From contig PLMO01000162.1 of NCBI GenBank assembly GCA_003142515.1, positions 1 to 33,167 of the forward strand: a stretch of 33,167 nt of DNA. The letters are read 5' to 3'. Of this stretch, positions 1 through 9,167 are shown one piece after another (within the stretch, counting starts at the first letter, position 1; each line of letters opens with the position of its first letter). The notes beneath the pieces were generated by a model that was given only the letters and a program-made list of their open reading frames with translations, had not been told where the DNA came from and did no database searches. The position numbers and the translations under genes are program-made. Source of the stretch: Bacteroidales bacterium (GTDB lineage Bacteria; Bacteroidota; Bacteroidia; Bacteroidales; FEN-979).

Positions 1-2
1 AT

Positions 3-209
3 AAAATCTTGCCTGATAATGCCATGATCGAACTCAAGATGAGAAGCGGAAAAGCACATACCATGGAATTCTTCCGCAATGGACATTTTCCGTATATCAT
101 GGATCAGAAATACCTGATGTTCGAAGCCATCGGGACCTATAAATTTGACCAGGTTAAAGGGTTGGGAATGGTAGAGTTCGGGTTTCATTCGGATAAATAC
201 AGCCTGTGA
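3..209 (+). CDS. 3' end of an unidentified gene (partial)
   Basis: This is an open frame entering from the left edge and ending at TGA 207-209. About 68 residues are visible, ending GLGMVEFGFHSDKYSL. There is no signal, membrane segment or catalytic motif in the visible part; it has the alternating pattern of a beta-rich C-terminus (FEAIGTYKF, GMVEFGF). The stop overlaps the GTG start of the next gene as GTGA, so the two are probably translationally coupled and related in function. I do not recognise the family. The frame is open through the edge, so the real start lies outside the window. Confidence 0.7.
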   Translation, partial: KILPDNAMIELKMRSGKAHTMEFFRNGHFPYIMDQKYLMFEAIGTYKFDQVKGLGMVEFGFHSDKYSL

Positions 210-2593
210 TCAGATTCATTCACGAAATAACTAACGAAAATATCGGGGGGAAAGCCAGGGGATTGAAAATCCTGAGAGACCTTGGCCTGAGTGTTCCTGA
301 TGCTTTCGTGATCATTCATCCAGACCTGCGAAGCCTGGATGACAATTCCCTTGAAAAAAACATTGCTCTTCTCGGGAACGGGCCTAAAGCCGTGCGTTCT
401 TCCGCTGTGAGCGAAGATGGCATCATCGCTTCCTTTGCAGGGCAGTTTGAAACTTACCTTCACCTGAACGGTTACAGTGAGATCAGGGATGCCATTGTTA
501 GATGCATTGAAGCGACCCATGCAGACCGTGTACGGGAATATGTCACCAACCTTTCTGAAGATGCGGATCTCCGGATCTCCGTGATTCTGCAGAACATGGT
601 GAATGCAAAGATCTCCGGCGTGGTATTTTCAGCTGATCCGGTGACAGGCCGGCGCGACCAGTTTGTCATAAATGCCGTGAAAGGTCATGGAGAAGACCTT
701 GTGGGCGGAGTGAAAGATGCGATTCATTACAAAGTATACCGGAGTGGATCCAATATTCAGGATCAGGTAAAAAAACAGGGAGATTTAATCTCACCGGGCC
801 AGATCAAAGAAATCCTGGATGCATCAAAGATAGCAGAAGGTCACCTGGGATATCCGGTTGATATGGAGTGGGCCATCGATGAAAATGGAATTCTTCAATG
901 GCTGCAGGTGCGGCCTATCACCACCCTCCCCGATGTTCATTTCAATGAACTGGATACAGTAAAAGGCGACAGCAATGATACCTGGACGCTCGGCAATATC
1001 GGCGAGATGATGCCGGGAGTTGTCACACCCCTCACCTATTCTGTTTCATTTCATGCAGTAGACTATGGTATGGCCGTCTGGGCAGAGGCAGCAGGCGCTT
1101 ACAGCTTGAAAAAATATGAAGGATTCCGCTACATCCAGATGTTCTACAACCGGTTGTTCATCAACATGTCAAACATGATGGATTATCCAAGGAATGTCTG
1201 GCTGAACAAAGCGGAAAATGTTCAGTTTGCATTGATCGGGAAGGTCATCGACATACCTGAAGTGCAGTTTACATCGAATTTGCCACTAAGGGTGATGCAT
1301 TTCATTAAACAGATGATCAGCCTGAGCTGGACCAAAAAACATGTCCGGCGTCTCCTGTATCTTGCCAATAATTATAAGGTGATTGAAAAAGGTGATATTG
1401 AAAAAGATTACCAGTCACTCGATGAAGCCAGGGAAGTGCTGAATGAAGCATTTGGCCATCATATCATTGCCTCCTCTCAATCCGGTACTCTTTATTCAGC
1501 ACTGATGGGAGTACTCACATCCAATAAACGTCTTCCCACCTCCGAAGATCATCATATTGCCACCCTCCTGCTTACCGATATTCCCAATATTGAGAGTGCA
1601 GATGCTGTTCAATCGCTTGAACAGTTTGCCTTGCTGATCTTGTCAGAGGAATGCTTTGCAGGTATTTTCATTTTGGCGACCCCGGCAGAAGCCCTGCGGC
1701 TCCTGCTACAGGATTCACCACCGGAGGTGAACCATGCTTACAGAGCGTTTATTGAACGTCACGGGCACCGTTGCGTCAGGGAAGCCGAACTCCATGAAAA
1801 ACCATGGGAAGAAAATCCGGTGCAACTGGTTCAGATGTTGCAGACACGGGTACGATCGGGAGCCAGGGTGCATATACATGAAAGTTCCCGGAAGAAGACA
1901 CAAGAGATCCTTTCGGGTTTGAAGCCGATGCAGAGGATCATTATAAAATCATTCCTCAACAATGCCCGCACGTCTGTATCACGCAGGGAGATCACCAAAT
2001 CGGCATCCATTAAGGTGTTGCACAGGATACGGACAGCCTGGCAGCACTATGCTGAATTGCTTGTAAAGGAAGGTCTCCTGGATGATGCCGACCAGGTATA
2101 TTATCTGACCCATGAGGAGATCGGGCAGATGATAAAGGATTATTCACCTTCATGGCGGGCTAAAGCCAACAAACGCAGGGAACTGCTTCCGCAAACAGCC
2201 GCGCTTCAATTTCCTGAGGTTTGCCAGGGTATTCCTGAACCCATTGAAGAAGAACAGGAAATTGAGATACTGGATGGACAGTTGAAAGGTATCCCGGTGA
2301 GCAGTGGTGTGGTCCAGGCCAGGGTGAGGATCGTCAACACACTCGAAGATGCCGCATTATTGCAGCCCGGCGAGATCATGGTAGCTTCCTTTACGGATAT
2401 CGGTTGGACGCCCTATTTCAGCATTGTTTCCGGCTTGATCACGGAAATCGGAAGCCCGCTCTCCCATGGCGCCGTGGTTGCAAGGGAATATGGAATCCCG
2501 GCAGTGGTTGGGGCAAAAGGCGCAAAACAATTCCTGAAAGATGCTACTTTCGTGAAACTAGATGGAGATCGTGGGATTGTAGAAATAGTATAG
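206..2593 (+). CDS. PEP/pyruvate-binding, PEP-utilising phosphotransferase (PEP synthase / rifampin phosphotransferase-like)
   Basis: The 795-residue protein has the architecture of phosphoenolpyruvate synthase-like and rifampin-phosphotransferase-like enzymes. The N-terminal ATP-grasp part is recognised by NIGGKARGLKILRDLG near residue 12, RSSAVSEDG near 65, GVVFSADPVTGRRDQF and the DMEWAIDENGILQWLQVRP segment. A long helical middle follows. The C-terminal swivelling domain carries GSPLSHGAVVAREYGIPAVVG with the phospho-acceptor histidine at about residue 754. Such enzymes transfer the beta phosphate of ATP through this histidine to pyruvate or another small acceptor. The acceptor cannot be read from sequence; the LSHG form resembles the antibiotic phosphotransferases at least as much as true PpsA. 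The GTG start overlaps the upstream stop and lies directly before the conserved N-terminal motif; there is no nearby ATG. Confidence 0.85.
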   Translation: MIRFIHEITNENIGGKARGLKILRDLGLSVPDAFVIIHPDLRSLDDNSLEKNIALLGNGPKAVRSSAVSEDGIIASFAGQFETYLHLNGYSEIRDAIVRCIEATHADRVREYVTNLSEDADLRISVILQNMVNAKISGVVFSADPVTGRRDQFVINAVKGHGEDLVGGVKDAIHYKVYRSGSNIQDQVKKQGDLISPGQIKEILDASKIAEGHLGYPVDMEWAIDENGILQWLQVRPITTLPDVHFNELDTVKGDSNDTWTLGNIGEMMPGVVTPLTYSVSFHAVDYGMAVWAEAAGAYSLKKYEGFRYIQMFYNRLFINMSNMMDYPRNVWLNKAENVQFALIGKVIDIPEVQFTSNLPLRVMHFIKQMISLSWTKKHVRRLLYLANNYKVIEKGDIEKDYQSLDEAREVLNEAFGHHIIASSQSGTLYSALMGVLTSNKRLPTSEDHHIATLLLTDIPNIESADAVQSLEQFALLILSEECFAGIFILATPAEALRLLLQDSPPEVNHAYRAFIERHGHRCVREAELHEKPWEENPVQLVQMLQTRVRSGARVHIHESSRKKTQEILSGLKPMQRIIIKSFLNNARTSVSRREITKSASIKVLHRIRTAWQHYAELLVKEGLLDDADQVYYLTHEEIGQMIKDYSPSWRAKANKRRELLPQTAALQFPEVCQGIPEPIEEEQEIEILDGQLKGIPVSSGVVQARVRIVNTLEDAALLQPGEIMVASFTDIGWTPYFSIVSGLITEIGSPLSHGAVVAREYGIPAVVGAKGAKQFLKDATFVKLDGDRGIVEIV

Positions 2594-2625
2594 ATACTGG
2601 ATACTTGATGCTGGATGCTGGATGG
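2591..2625. repeat. Heptamer repeat array of about 5 units
   Basis: Consecutive 7-base units TAGATAC, TGGATAC, TTGATGC, TGGATGC, TGGATGG. The first unit contains the TAG stop of the preceding gene. It has the same 7-base period as arrays at 17129, 17506, 18058 and 32438. Confidence 0.6.
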
Positions 2626-2649
2626 TGGCACGAGGTTCTGGGTTTAGGT

Positions 2650-2689
2650 TATTTCGCTATTTTGCTATTTCGCCATTTCGCCATTTTCT
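2650..2689. repeat. Octamer repeat array of 5 units
   Basis: 8-base units TATTTCGC, TATTTTGC, TATTTCGC, CATTTCGC, CATTTTCT. The array runs into the stop codon of the phosphatase gene on the minus strand. With the heptamer array just upstream it fills most of the gap between the two convergent genes. Confidence 0.6.
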
Positions 2690-3446
2690 ACTCCAGAAAC
2701 CGTTCCTTTAGCAACCCCGGTTCTGCCTTCAACTCCCGAAAAACAAAGTTTTCCAGGTCACCGTATCGTTCATGGATGGCCAAGAATGCGGCATCAAGGT
2801 ATTCCTGCCTTACCTCGAGCATGGGGCGCATGAGTTCTCCATTGTGTCCGTCAGAATTTAGTATCCCGATGATCTCGCGGGCATGGGCCTGCGCAAAGAT
2901 GTTCGTATGGTAATAATCATTGAGAATCTCCTCCTTTCCTACCCCAAGAGCTGTAAGAAGAAAGATCGTTGCAAGGCCTGTACGGTCTTTCCCTGCAGAG
3001 CACTGAAATACCAACGGAACATTCGGGTTATGGGCAATCTCGTAAAGGAACTGATGGTATTCGGCAGTATAATGAAGGATGATCCTTTCATATTCATCAA
3101 TCAGCAGCTGCTTTAAACCTTCTTCATTGTTCTCCTCAACATATTTTGCGGAGAGGTCGCGGGGCGCATCATAAATAGGAAGGTGAATTATTTCCTTCAC
3201 GCCGGGAATTTCCCGGTTCGGCCGTTTTTCATATTCCCTGGGTGAGCGAAAATCGATGATCATTGCAAGACCCAGATGTGTAAGGGTTATTATGTCTTCG
3301 TCTGTTATGGAATGGAGGTCGCCGCTGCGAAAAAGCAGGCCACGCCGGATCAATCTGCCATCAATTGCAGGGATCCCGCCCAGGTCACGAAAATTGTGCT
3401 GCCCGGAAAGAACCGGGATAAATGTATTGCTTAATAATGTGTTCAT
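2688..3446 (-). CDS. Tyrosine-protein phosphatase (IphP/PtpB-like)
   Basis: The 252-residue protein has the signature P-loop CSAGKDRTG (nucleophile Cys149, phosphate-binding Arg155). It also has the N-terminal FRDLGGIPAIDGRLIRRGLLFRSG block of the atypical IphP/Y_phosphatase3 family. DFRSPREYEKRPNR around residues 65-78 is the other family landmark. These enzymes remove phosphate from tyrosine, and sometimes from phosphoinositides or serine/threonine. There is no signal peptide, so it is probably cytoplasmic. It is divergent from the MEMO gene at 3491, and a perfect -7 box lies only 7 bases before its ATG. The physiological substrate is unknown. Confidence 0.9.
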   Translation of the reverse strand: MNTLLSNTFIPVLSGQHNFRDLGGIPAIDGRLIRRGLLFRSGDLHSITDEDIITLTHLGLAMIIDFRSPREYEKRPNREIPGVKEIIHLPIYDAPRDLSAKYVEENNEEGLKQLLIDEYERIILHYTAEYHQFLYEIAHNPNVPLVFQCSAGKDRTGLATIFLLTALGVGKEEILNDYYHTNIFAQAHAREIIGILNSDGHNGELMRPMLEVRQEYLDAAFLAIHERYGDLENFVFRELKAEPGLLKERFLE

Positions 3447-3453
3447 AGGATTG

Positions 3454-3461
3454 CAAAAATA
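3454..3461 (-). promoter_or_regulatory. Bacteroidetes -7 box for the phosphatase gene
   Basis: The minus strand reads TATTTTTG, a perfect TAnnTTTG, ending 7 bases before the ATG at 3446. A weak -33-like TATTG lies 17 bases further upstream. If used, the mRNA would be almost leaderless. Confidence 0.4.
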
Positions 3462-3490
3462 TGGTAATTTTACATGATCAATATTAAATC

Positions 3491-4615
3491 ATGATGAAAC
3501 TATCCGTTAAATTCATTATCCTCTTACTGACCTGTCTTTTTTCGATGGTTATTGGCGTAAGTACAATACTATCACAGGGAAAACCATCAGCACTCCGCCT
3601 GCGGCAACCTATTGACACCGTTGGATTCGCGTCACATGCCTGGCAAATGGATTCGGTCATGAGCCGGATCCCGCAACTGAACAGGCATGTTCAGGGTATG
3701 TCATTCAATTATTCTGGTGCAGGTTCTCCCGCTTTTCAGAAAGCCGCCATCTGCCCACACGATGATTATATCTATGCAGGGTGGCTCTATCCTGAGGTAC
3801 TGAAAAACATCCATGCAAATATTATCATTTTATTCGGTGTTGCCCATAAAGCGAAGAAATTCAATGTTGAAAACCGGCTGGTATTTGATACTTTTGATGA
3901 ATGGAAGGAACCTTATGGGAACATCACCGTTTCTGATCTTCGTGAAGAGATCATGAAAACCCTTCCCGTGGAATCTTACCTGGTTCATGACAGTCTTCAG
4001 CAAGCAGAACATTCGGTAGAGGCGATTATTCCATTTCTCCAGTATTACAACCGGAAGATCCGGATCATTTCCATTCTTGTGCCATATATGTCGTATGAAA
4101 AGATGAATCAGCTTTCGGACCAACTTGCATCGGGTATCCGGAAGGTACTGAAAGCAAAAGGCTTGAAATGGGGCAGGGATGTTGCTTTTGTGATGTCGAC
4201 TGATGCCGTTCATTACGGGGACGAAGATTGGGGCGGATCCAACTATGCATTCTATGGTTGTGATGACAAAGGATTTAATGCAGCAAAAGAACATGAAATG
4301 GAAATCATCGACCAGTCTCTTTGCGGAACGATGGGCCTGGAAAAAGCAAGAAAATTTACCCAGTTTACTCTCAGGGAAGAAGATTACAAATCTTATAAAT
4401 GGACCTGGTGCGGAAGATACTCCGTTCCATTCGGATTGCTTACCATCATGAAGATGCAGGCTGCAGCATCCGGTAAACCCCTGCAGGGACTTTTTATCGG
4501 CTATGGTACATCCCTGGATGAACCCCGGCTTAAGGTTAGTGATATCGGGATGGGAAAGACTGCCGGTGCGACTATGCATCATTGGGTTGGGTATGCCGGC
4601 ATCAGCTATTATTAA
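3491..4615 (+). CDS. Secreted MEMO-family protein (AmmeMemoRadiSam protein B-like)
   Basis: The 374-residue protein has an N-terminal hydrophobic leader (about residues 8-27), so export is likely. The MEMO fold is recognised by CPHDDYIYAGWLYPEV with His90, the FGVAHK segment with His119, HSVEAIIPFLQYY, and STDAVHYGD with Asp238 and His241. These positions match the metal-site/active-site residues of MEMO and extradiol-dioxygenase-like proteins. The usual SHH is AHK here, so the site is divergent. No AMMECR1 domain follows, unlike the paralog at 12704. The function is unknown; MEMO proteins co-occur with AMMECR1 and a radical SAM protein. A TAATTTTA sequence 18 bases upstream is a weak -7 candidate. 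Confidence 0.85.
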   Translation: MMKLSVKFIILLLTCLFSMVIGVSTILSQGKPSALRLRQPIDTVGFASHAWQMDSVMSRIPQLNRHVQGMSFNYSGAGSPAFQKAAICPHDDYIYAGWLYPEVLKNIHANIIILFGVAHKAKKFNVENRLVFDTFDEWKEPYGNITVSDLREEIMKTLPVESYLVHDSLQQAEHSVEAIIPFLQYYNRKIRIISILVPYMSYEKMNQLSDQLASGIRKVLKAKGLKWGRDVAFVMSTDAVHYGDEDWGGSNYAFYGCDDKGFNAAKEHEMEIIDQSLCGTMGLEKARKFTQFTLREEDYKSYKWTWCGRYSVPFGLLTIMKMQAAASGKPLQGLFIGYGTSLDEPRLKVSDIGMGKTAGATMHHWVGYAGISYY

Positions 4616-4721
4616 TTACGAAAAAGCCATCATATGGCAATCCGCCAAGACCTGCCCGGTTTTGTAAAGCCTTCATCCCAACCTTATAAAGACCATCCGG
4701 ATGAATTTCCACGAAGACTGA

Positions 4722-5585
4722 TCAGCCAAGGTATGCTTTCAGCAATTTGCTACGGGAAGAATGTTTCAGTCTTCGCAATGCTTTTTCCTTGATCTGACGC
4801 ACCCTTTCCCTGGTAAGATCGAACATGTCGCCGATCTCTTCGAGGGTATAATTGTGCGGAACGCCAATCCCATAGAAGAGATTGATGATCTCCCGTTCCT
4901 TCTCTGCAAGGGTGGAAAGTGACCGCTGGATTTCTCTTGCCAATGATTCCCTGATCAGATCTTCATCTGTGCCCGGTACATCTTCCGACACAAAGACATC
5001 GAGGAACCGAAGGTCATCGTCCTGGTCGAGAGGAGCATCCATAGAGATGGTCCGTGTGGAGATCTGAAGTGTCTCTTCTACCTTATGTTGAGAGATCTCC
5101 ATTTCTGTGGCGATCTCATCGGAAGAAGGAGGCCTTTCGAACCGCTGTTCCAGGCGGGATGAAACCTTGTTCATCTTACTCAGGGAGCCCACCTGGTTCA
5201 AGGGTAACCTGACGATCCTGGATTGTTCGGCAAGTGCCTGCAAGATCGATTGCCGGATCCACCAGACTGCGTATGAAATAAATTTGAATCCACGGGTTTC
5301 GTCAAAACGGCGGGCCGCCTTGATCAATCCCAGGTTTCCTTCATTGATCAGGTCAGGAAGGCTAAGACCCTGGTTCTGGTACTGCTTGGCAACGGATACG
5401 ACAAAACGCAGGTTTGCCTTGCAGAGTTTCTCAAGGGCTTGCTGGTCACCGGCACGGATCCGCTGCGCCAATTGAACTTCTTCATCGGTTGTGATCAGTT
5501 CTTCCTTACCGATATCCTGAAGATACTTATCCAGCGAAGCGGTTTCCCGGTTGGTTATTGATTTGGATATTTTTAATTGTCTCAT
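4722..5585 (-). CDS. rpoD: Primary RNA polymerase sigma factor (RpoD/SigA)
   Basis: The 287-residue protein matches the short primary sigma of Bacteroidetes, which lacks a large region 1.1. Region 1.2 begins at [16 protein letters not shown]. Region 2 contains [22 protein letters not shown] and the core-binding and -10-recognition helix [17 protein letters not shown]. Region 3 follows ([15 protein letters not shown]). Region 4 has the HTH for the -33 element ([20 protein letters not shown]). It directs transcription of housekeeping genes from TAnnTTTG promoters, several of which are visible here. It starts only 12 bases after the htrA stop on the same strand, so it is probably read at least partly from the htrA transcript. 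Confidence 0.95.
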   Translation of the reverse strand: MRQLKISKSITNRETASLDKYLQDIGKEELITTDEEVQLAQRIRAGDQQALEKLCKANLRFVVSVAKQYQNQGLSLPDLINEGNLGLIKAARRFDETRGFKFISYAVWWIRQSILQALAEQSRIVRLPLNQVGSLSKMNKVSSRLEQRFERPPSSDEIATEMEISQHKVEETLQISTRTISMDAPLDQDDDLRFLDVFVSEDVPGTDEDLIRESLAREIQRSLSTLAEKEREIINLFYGIGVPHNYTLEEIGDMFDLTRERVRQIKEKALRRLKHSSRSKLLKAYLG

Positions 5586-5597
5586 TATGGTTCACTC

Positions 5598-7025
5598 CTA
5601 TTGTCCAATGCCATAATACGCTCTCATGCCATTGGGGTAAAGTCCCTCGATGAGCACGCCTCCTTTCTTCGATGTAAAAGCTTCCTTGAGGTCCTGCGTA
5701 GAATGGACGGGTTGTTTATCAATTGCAATTACAATAAAACCTTCCCTGATGCCGGAATTTCTCAGCAAACCGTTATCGAGATGAACGATCTTGTACCCAT
5801 CGTCGATCCTGAACCGTTGTTTTTCGTTATCGGTGATGTGCTGGAAAGTAGCGCCATGAATAATGATCTGGTCATTTTTCGTAAAGCCCAGGCTTTCATT
5901 TTCGTTGAGAAGGGTCAAAGACAGATCCATTTCTTTGCCGTCACGGTAAACAGTAAGGCTAAGTTTGTCACCGGGGTTATGCTGGCTGATGATCTCCTGG
6001 AGTTCCGATTTGCTGTCAACCGGCATCCCCTGCATCTGGAGGATGACATCGCCCTTTTTCATCCCTGCTTTTTCCGCTGCCCCGCCTTCAACCACTTCCT
6101 GAACATATACGCCCTTGACAGATGGCAGGTCATTATCTTTTGCAAACTGGTCGTCAATCTCCCTGTAACGTATCCCGAGAAATCCCTTCTGGATCTTTCC
6201 GAATTTCATAAAGTCATCTACAACTTTTTTCACAATGTTTGCAGGGATCGCGAATGAATACCCTACATAATTCCCGGTGCCGGAAGCAATGGCTGCATTG
6301 ATGCCAATAAGCTGTCCTTTCAGGTTAACCAGGGCCCCTCCGCTGTTACCAGGGTTTACGGCAGCATCGGTCTGGATAAATGATTCAACAGCGCCCTGGG
6401 AACCCAGGATGTTGATGTCCCTGGCTTTGGCGCTGACAATCCCGGCTGTGACTGTTGAAGTAAGGTTAAACGGATTCCCCACTGCCAGCACCCATTCCCC
6501 TAACCTGACTTCATCTGAGTTTCCGTAAGTAAGAAAAGGAAGACCCTTCTCTTCAATCTTGATCAATGCCAGGTCGGTGCTGGCATCGGTACCAATGATG
6601 GTTGCCTTATAGACGCGTTTGTCGTTGAGTGTCACAGTGATATTATCCGCATCCTGCACGACATGGTTATTGGTAACGATATATCCTTCCGGATCAATGA
6701 TCACGCCTGAACCCATGGCTTCTATAGCCTGGTTGGGCATGCCTTGTCCGTAATTGAAGAAATTGAAAAAATCATCGTATACATTGCTTTTCCTTTGAAA
6801 TTCAGTCTTGATATGAACAACTGCCTGCACTGAAATTTCTGCAGCTGTTTCAAAATCCGGTTCATTAAACGGGATGCCCGGCATATAATTCACCGGCCGT
6901 AGCGACATTTTCTGTCCTGCAGCATAAGAATAGTAAGGTTGTTTCTTCTCCATTAATTTGTAAGCGCCTAACGCAATGACACCTCCAGCCACTGCTACCA
7001 GAAAAAGACCAATCAATCGTTTCAT
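5598..7025 (-). CDS. Periplasmic serine protease, HtrA/DegQ family (Do-like)
   Basis: The 475-residue protein has an N-terminal hydrophobic segment (residues 3-22) that anchors or exports it. A trypsin-like domain follows with catalytic His121 (TNNHVV), Asp151 (STDLALIKI) and Ser228 (NPGNSGGALVN). Two PDZ-type regions come next: one beginning at GFLGIRYREIDDQF, the second shorter and more divergent near the C-terminus (LRNSGIREGFIVIAIDKQPV). Do-like proteases degrade or chaperone misfolded envelope proteins. All catalytic residues are present. The gene sits directly upstream of rpoD, so envelope stress and sigma expression may be linked in this lineage. The 233-base gap to the divergent gene at 7259 must hold its promoter; a TACTATTG sequence is one mismatch from the -7 consensus. 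Confidence 0.94.
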   Translation of the reverse strand: MKRLIGLFLVAVAGGVIALGAYKLMEKKQPYYSYAAGQKMSLRPVNYMPGIPFNEPDFETAAEISVQAVVHIKTEFQRKSNVYDDFFNFFNYGQGMPNQAIEAMGSGVIIDPEGYIVTNNHVVQDADNITVTLNDKRVYKATIIGTDASTDLALIKIEEKGLPFLTYGNSDEVRLGEWVLAVGNPFNLTSTVTAGIVSAKARDINILGSQGAVESFIQTDAAVNPGNSGGALVNLKGQLIGINAAIASGTGNYVGYSFAIPANIVKKVVDDFMKFGKIQKGFLGIRYREIDDQFAKDNDLPSVKGVYVQEVVEGGAAEKAGMKKGDVILQMQGMPVDSKSELQEIISQHNPGDKLSLTVYRDGKEMDLSLTLLNENESLGFTKNDQIIIHGATFQHITDNEKQRFRIDDGYKIVHLDNGLLRNSGIREGFIVIAIDKQPVHSTQDLKEAFTSKKGGVLIEGLYPNGMRAYYGIGQ

Positions 7026-7258
7026 ACTGTTACTTCTTTTTTTAGGTTATTCAATGTTGATCAGAAAACGGTTCGTGTTTTTCAATAGTATATTCTTCCC
7101 ATGTTAAATTTTGTTAACATTTCGCGTTTTTTTCGCAACCGGCTGATTACTTTTTCCATTCTGAACGATTAATGACAGGGATTCTGTTCTTTAATTCATG
7201 ATACCCGATTTTATTACAATCTGATAATACTTTTTGAATTACTGGTAATTTCATTTAT

Positions 7259-8347
7259 ATGAGAACTTTATTTCCTGTTTTTTTTCTCCTGGTCCCTCTC
7301 TTATCCATTTGTCAAAAAGTGACAGAAAGACAGTATGGCGGCATTTTCGAAAACCATGCCAAGATAGATACAGTATTAAAAAAGAGTCAAATTGTCAGGA
7401 TTGTTTTTTATAATCTTGAAAATCTTTACGATCCATATGATGATACAACGAAACTGGATGATGAGTTTACTTCGAAAGGAATAAAAAGATGGACTTTCAG
7501 TAAATTTCTTTTAAAGCTGGATCACCTTGCAAAGACCTTTATTGCCATCGGAGGATGGGAACCGCCTGCCATGATCGGGATTTGTGAAGTGGAGAATCGC
7601 TATGTACTGAATAAGATGATCTATGAAACACCGCTGAAGAAGTACAAATACAGGTTCATTCATTACGAATCGGCTGATTCCCGTGGAATTGATGTGGCCT
7701 TTCTCTATCGTCCTGAATTATTCAGGGTGGTATTCTCAAGAAATATCAACATTCACTTTCCTTCTGATTCATTGATGCACACCCGGGATATTCTCTACGT
7801 GAAAGGAGTTGTTTTTAATACAGATACGGTGCATATTTTCGTCAACCACTGGCCTTCCCGCAGAGGAGGATTCACAGAAAGTGTTCCAAAACGAAGGCTG
7901 GTAGCTCAAACGCTCAGATCAGCTCTCGATTCTCTTCAACAGAACCGGGTGGATCCATACATCATCATCATGGGTGATTTCAATGATGAACCTGACCAGC
8001 CGGCCATCTGTGAAGTGCTCAAAGCAGAGACTTATTCTGCCCAAACAACACCCGCCAGCCTGGTAAACCTGATGCTGCCGAAGATGAACAATGTAAATGA
8101 AGGAACACATAAATTCCAGGGCAAATGGGCCATCCTTGACCAGTTCATGGTTTCCGGGAATTTTTTGCTTAAGGAGAAAGGTTTGCAAACCTCACCTGGA
8201 TCTGTTCATATTTTCCATTCAGCATTCCTGATGGAAGAAGATGAGCGGTTTTTAGGAGGAAAACCATTTCGGACTTATTCTGGTCCGAGGTATACAGGTG
8301 GTTTCTCTGATCATTTGCCGGTTTACCTTGATATTTGGAATCAATGA
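7259..8347 (+). CDS. Exported endonuclease/exonuclease/phosphatase (EEP) family protein
   Basis: The 362-residue protein starts with a clear signal peptide (MRTLFPVFFLLVPLLSIC). The EEP fold is marked in order by FYNLENLYDPYDD, the metal-ligand glutamate in IGICEVENRYVL, RGIDVAFLYRP, HIFVNHWPSRRGG, the catalytic MGDFNDEPDQP, and the terminal FSDHLPVYLDIW with the general-base histidine. All signature residues of an active DNase-I-like hydrolase are present. Substrate is not determinable: nucleic acid, phospholipid or inositol phosphate are all possible for secreted members. The ATG at 7259 is chosen because the signal peptide begins exactly there. Confidence 0.88.
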   Translation: MRTLFPVFFLLVPLLSICQKVTERQYGGIFENHAKIDTVLKKSQIVRIVFYNLENLYDPYDDTTKLDDEFTSKGIKRWTFSKFLLKLDHLAKTFIAIGGWEPPAMIGICEVENRYVLNKMIYETPLKKYKYRFIHYESADSRGIDVAFLYRPELFRVVFSRNINIHFPSDSLMHTRDILYVKGVVFNTDTVHIFVNHWPSRRGGFTESVPKRRLVAQTLRSALDSLQQNRVDPYIIIMGDFNDEPDQPAICEVLKAETYSAQTTPASLVNLMLPKMNNVNEGTHKFQGKWAILDQFMVSGNFLLKEKGLQTSPGSVHIFHSAFLMEEDERFLGGKPFRTYSGPRYTGGFSDHLPVYLDIWNQ

Positions 8348-8383
8348 AATCCGGGGAATTCGAGGTCGTTACTTATTCTGTAA

Positions 8384-8932
8384 TTATTCATTATTCCGTT
8401 TATAACCTATCCTTTTACGTCCTTTAAACTCAAGTTCCTGCTGTTTCACTTGTTCAAGCTGTTTAAGGTATTCAAAGATTAAAAGGATTTGTTGATCCTG
8501 TTCAAGATCTTTCTTTTGTAATTGCTCCAGCTTTCTCAATATCTCTGTATGGGTTTCTATCAATTGGCGCATTCTGGTAAATACTCTTACGATCTGAATA
8601 TTAACGATTATAGCCCTGTCGCTATTCAGAACGCTGGCAAGCATCACAGCTCCATGCTCAGTAAATACATAAGGAAGATTCGGTGAGAACTTGAGCCGTT
8701 TGAGGTGGTCGCAATTTGCGACCACCTCTTGCTTCTCCTGTTCAGTAAGCTGAAACATAAAATCTTCAGGGAAGCGTTTGGTATTACGTCTTACCTGCTC
8801 ATTAAGTCTTTTGGTAGTAACCCCATAAAGTTCTGCAAGGTCACTGTCGATCATCACTTTGATTCCTCTTATGATCAGTATTTTATTCATTATCAGTTCA
8901 TCGGGAACGATCAGTTCATTCTTTTCACTCAT
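8384..8932 (-). CDS. ORF6N domain-containing DNA-binding protein
   Basis: The protein is about 182 residues. Its N-terminal half is an ORF6N domain: ILIIRGIKVMIDSDLAELYG, then TKRLNEQVRRNTKRFPEDFMF, and the typical LPYVFTEHGAVMLASVL. The C-terminal third is a predicted coiled coil rich in Glu, Gln and Leu (LEQLQKKDLEQDQQIL), ending in a basic tail. ORF6N domains occur in phage antirepressors and in many stand-alone bacterial proteins; the role here is unknown. I use the ATG at 8932 rather than the TTG at 8959, because the conserved region begins well after both and nothing conserved lies between them. It is flanked by palindromic repeats and has no co-directional partner, so it reads as an isolated accessory gene. 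Confidence 0.8.
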   Translation of the reverse strand: MSEKNELIVPDELIMNKILIIRGIKVMIDSDLAELYGVTTKRLNEQVRRNTKRFPEDFMFQLTEQEKQEVVANCDHLKRLKFSPNLPYVFTEHGAVMLASVLNSDRAIIVNIQIVRVFTRMRQLIETHTEILRKLEQLQKKDLEQDQQILLIFEYLKQLEQVKQQELEFKGRKRIGYKRNNE

Positions 8933-8973
8933 TGAGCTATATTTTTCACTAGTGTCCAATCATTCAGTATAAT

Positions 8974-9046
8974 GTCACCCCTATGGGGTTTTTATTGGTA
9001 TTTGATTTCCACTTCCTATAATAATAACACCCCTGCGGGGTTTTAA
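8974..9046. repeat. Two short ACCCC...GGGGT palindromes with T-runs
   Basis: Two hairpins, ACCCCTATGGGGT and ACCCCTGCGGGGT, lie about 40 bases apart, each followed on the plus strand by TTTT. They may act as intrinsic terminators, but they also resemble the palindromes at 17340-17465 and 10474-10487, so they look like members of a dispersed REP-like family. They lie upstream of the ORF6N gene. Confidence 0.55.
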
Positions 9047-9089
9047 CTCGCCAATTCACTGCATAATTTATCCTTCTAGATTATTACTT

Positions 9090-9167
9090 TAATGAATAAT
9101 GAGGAATTAATAATGCCTGGAAATGATTAATGAGTAATTCTGGAATTATTAATGTCAATAATATTGA
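9090..9167. repeat. Degenerate AT-rich heptamer-like region
   Basis: Repeated TTTAATG, AATAATG, AATAATG and ATGATTA-type words spaced roughly every 7 bases fill the gap up to the stop of the radical SAM gene. The periodicity is weaker than in the other arrays. Confidence 0.35.

Noticed and set aside
3830-4582. Long minus-strand open frame of 250 codons
   Set aside because: It lies antisense to the MEMO gene, which has clear family motifs; the antisense product has no motif and an implausible composition.
8933-8959. TTG start for the ORF6N gene
   Set aside because: An in-frame ATG at 8932 lies closer to the conserved domain and the extra nine residues carry no family feature.
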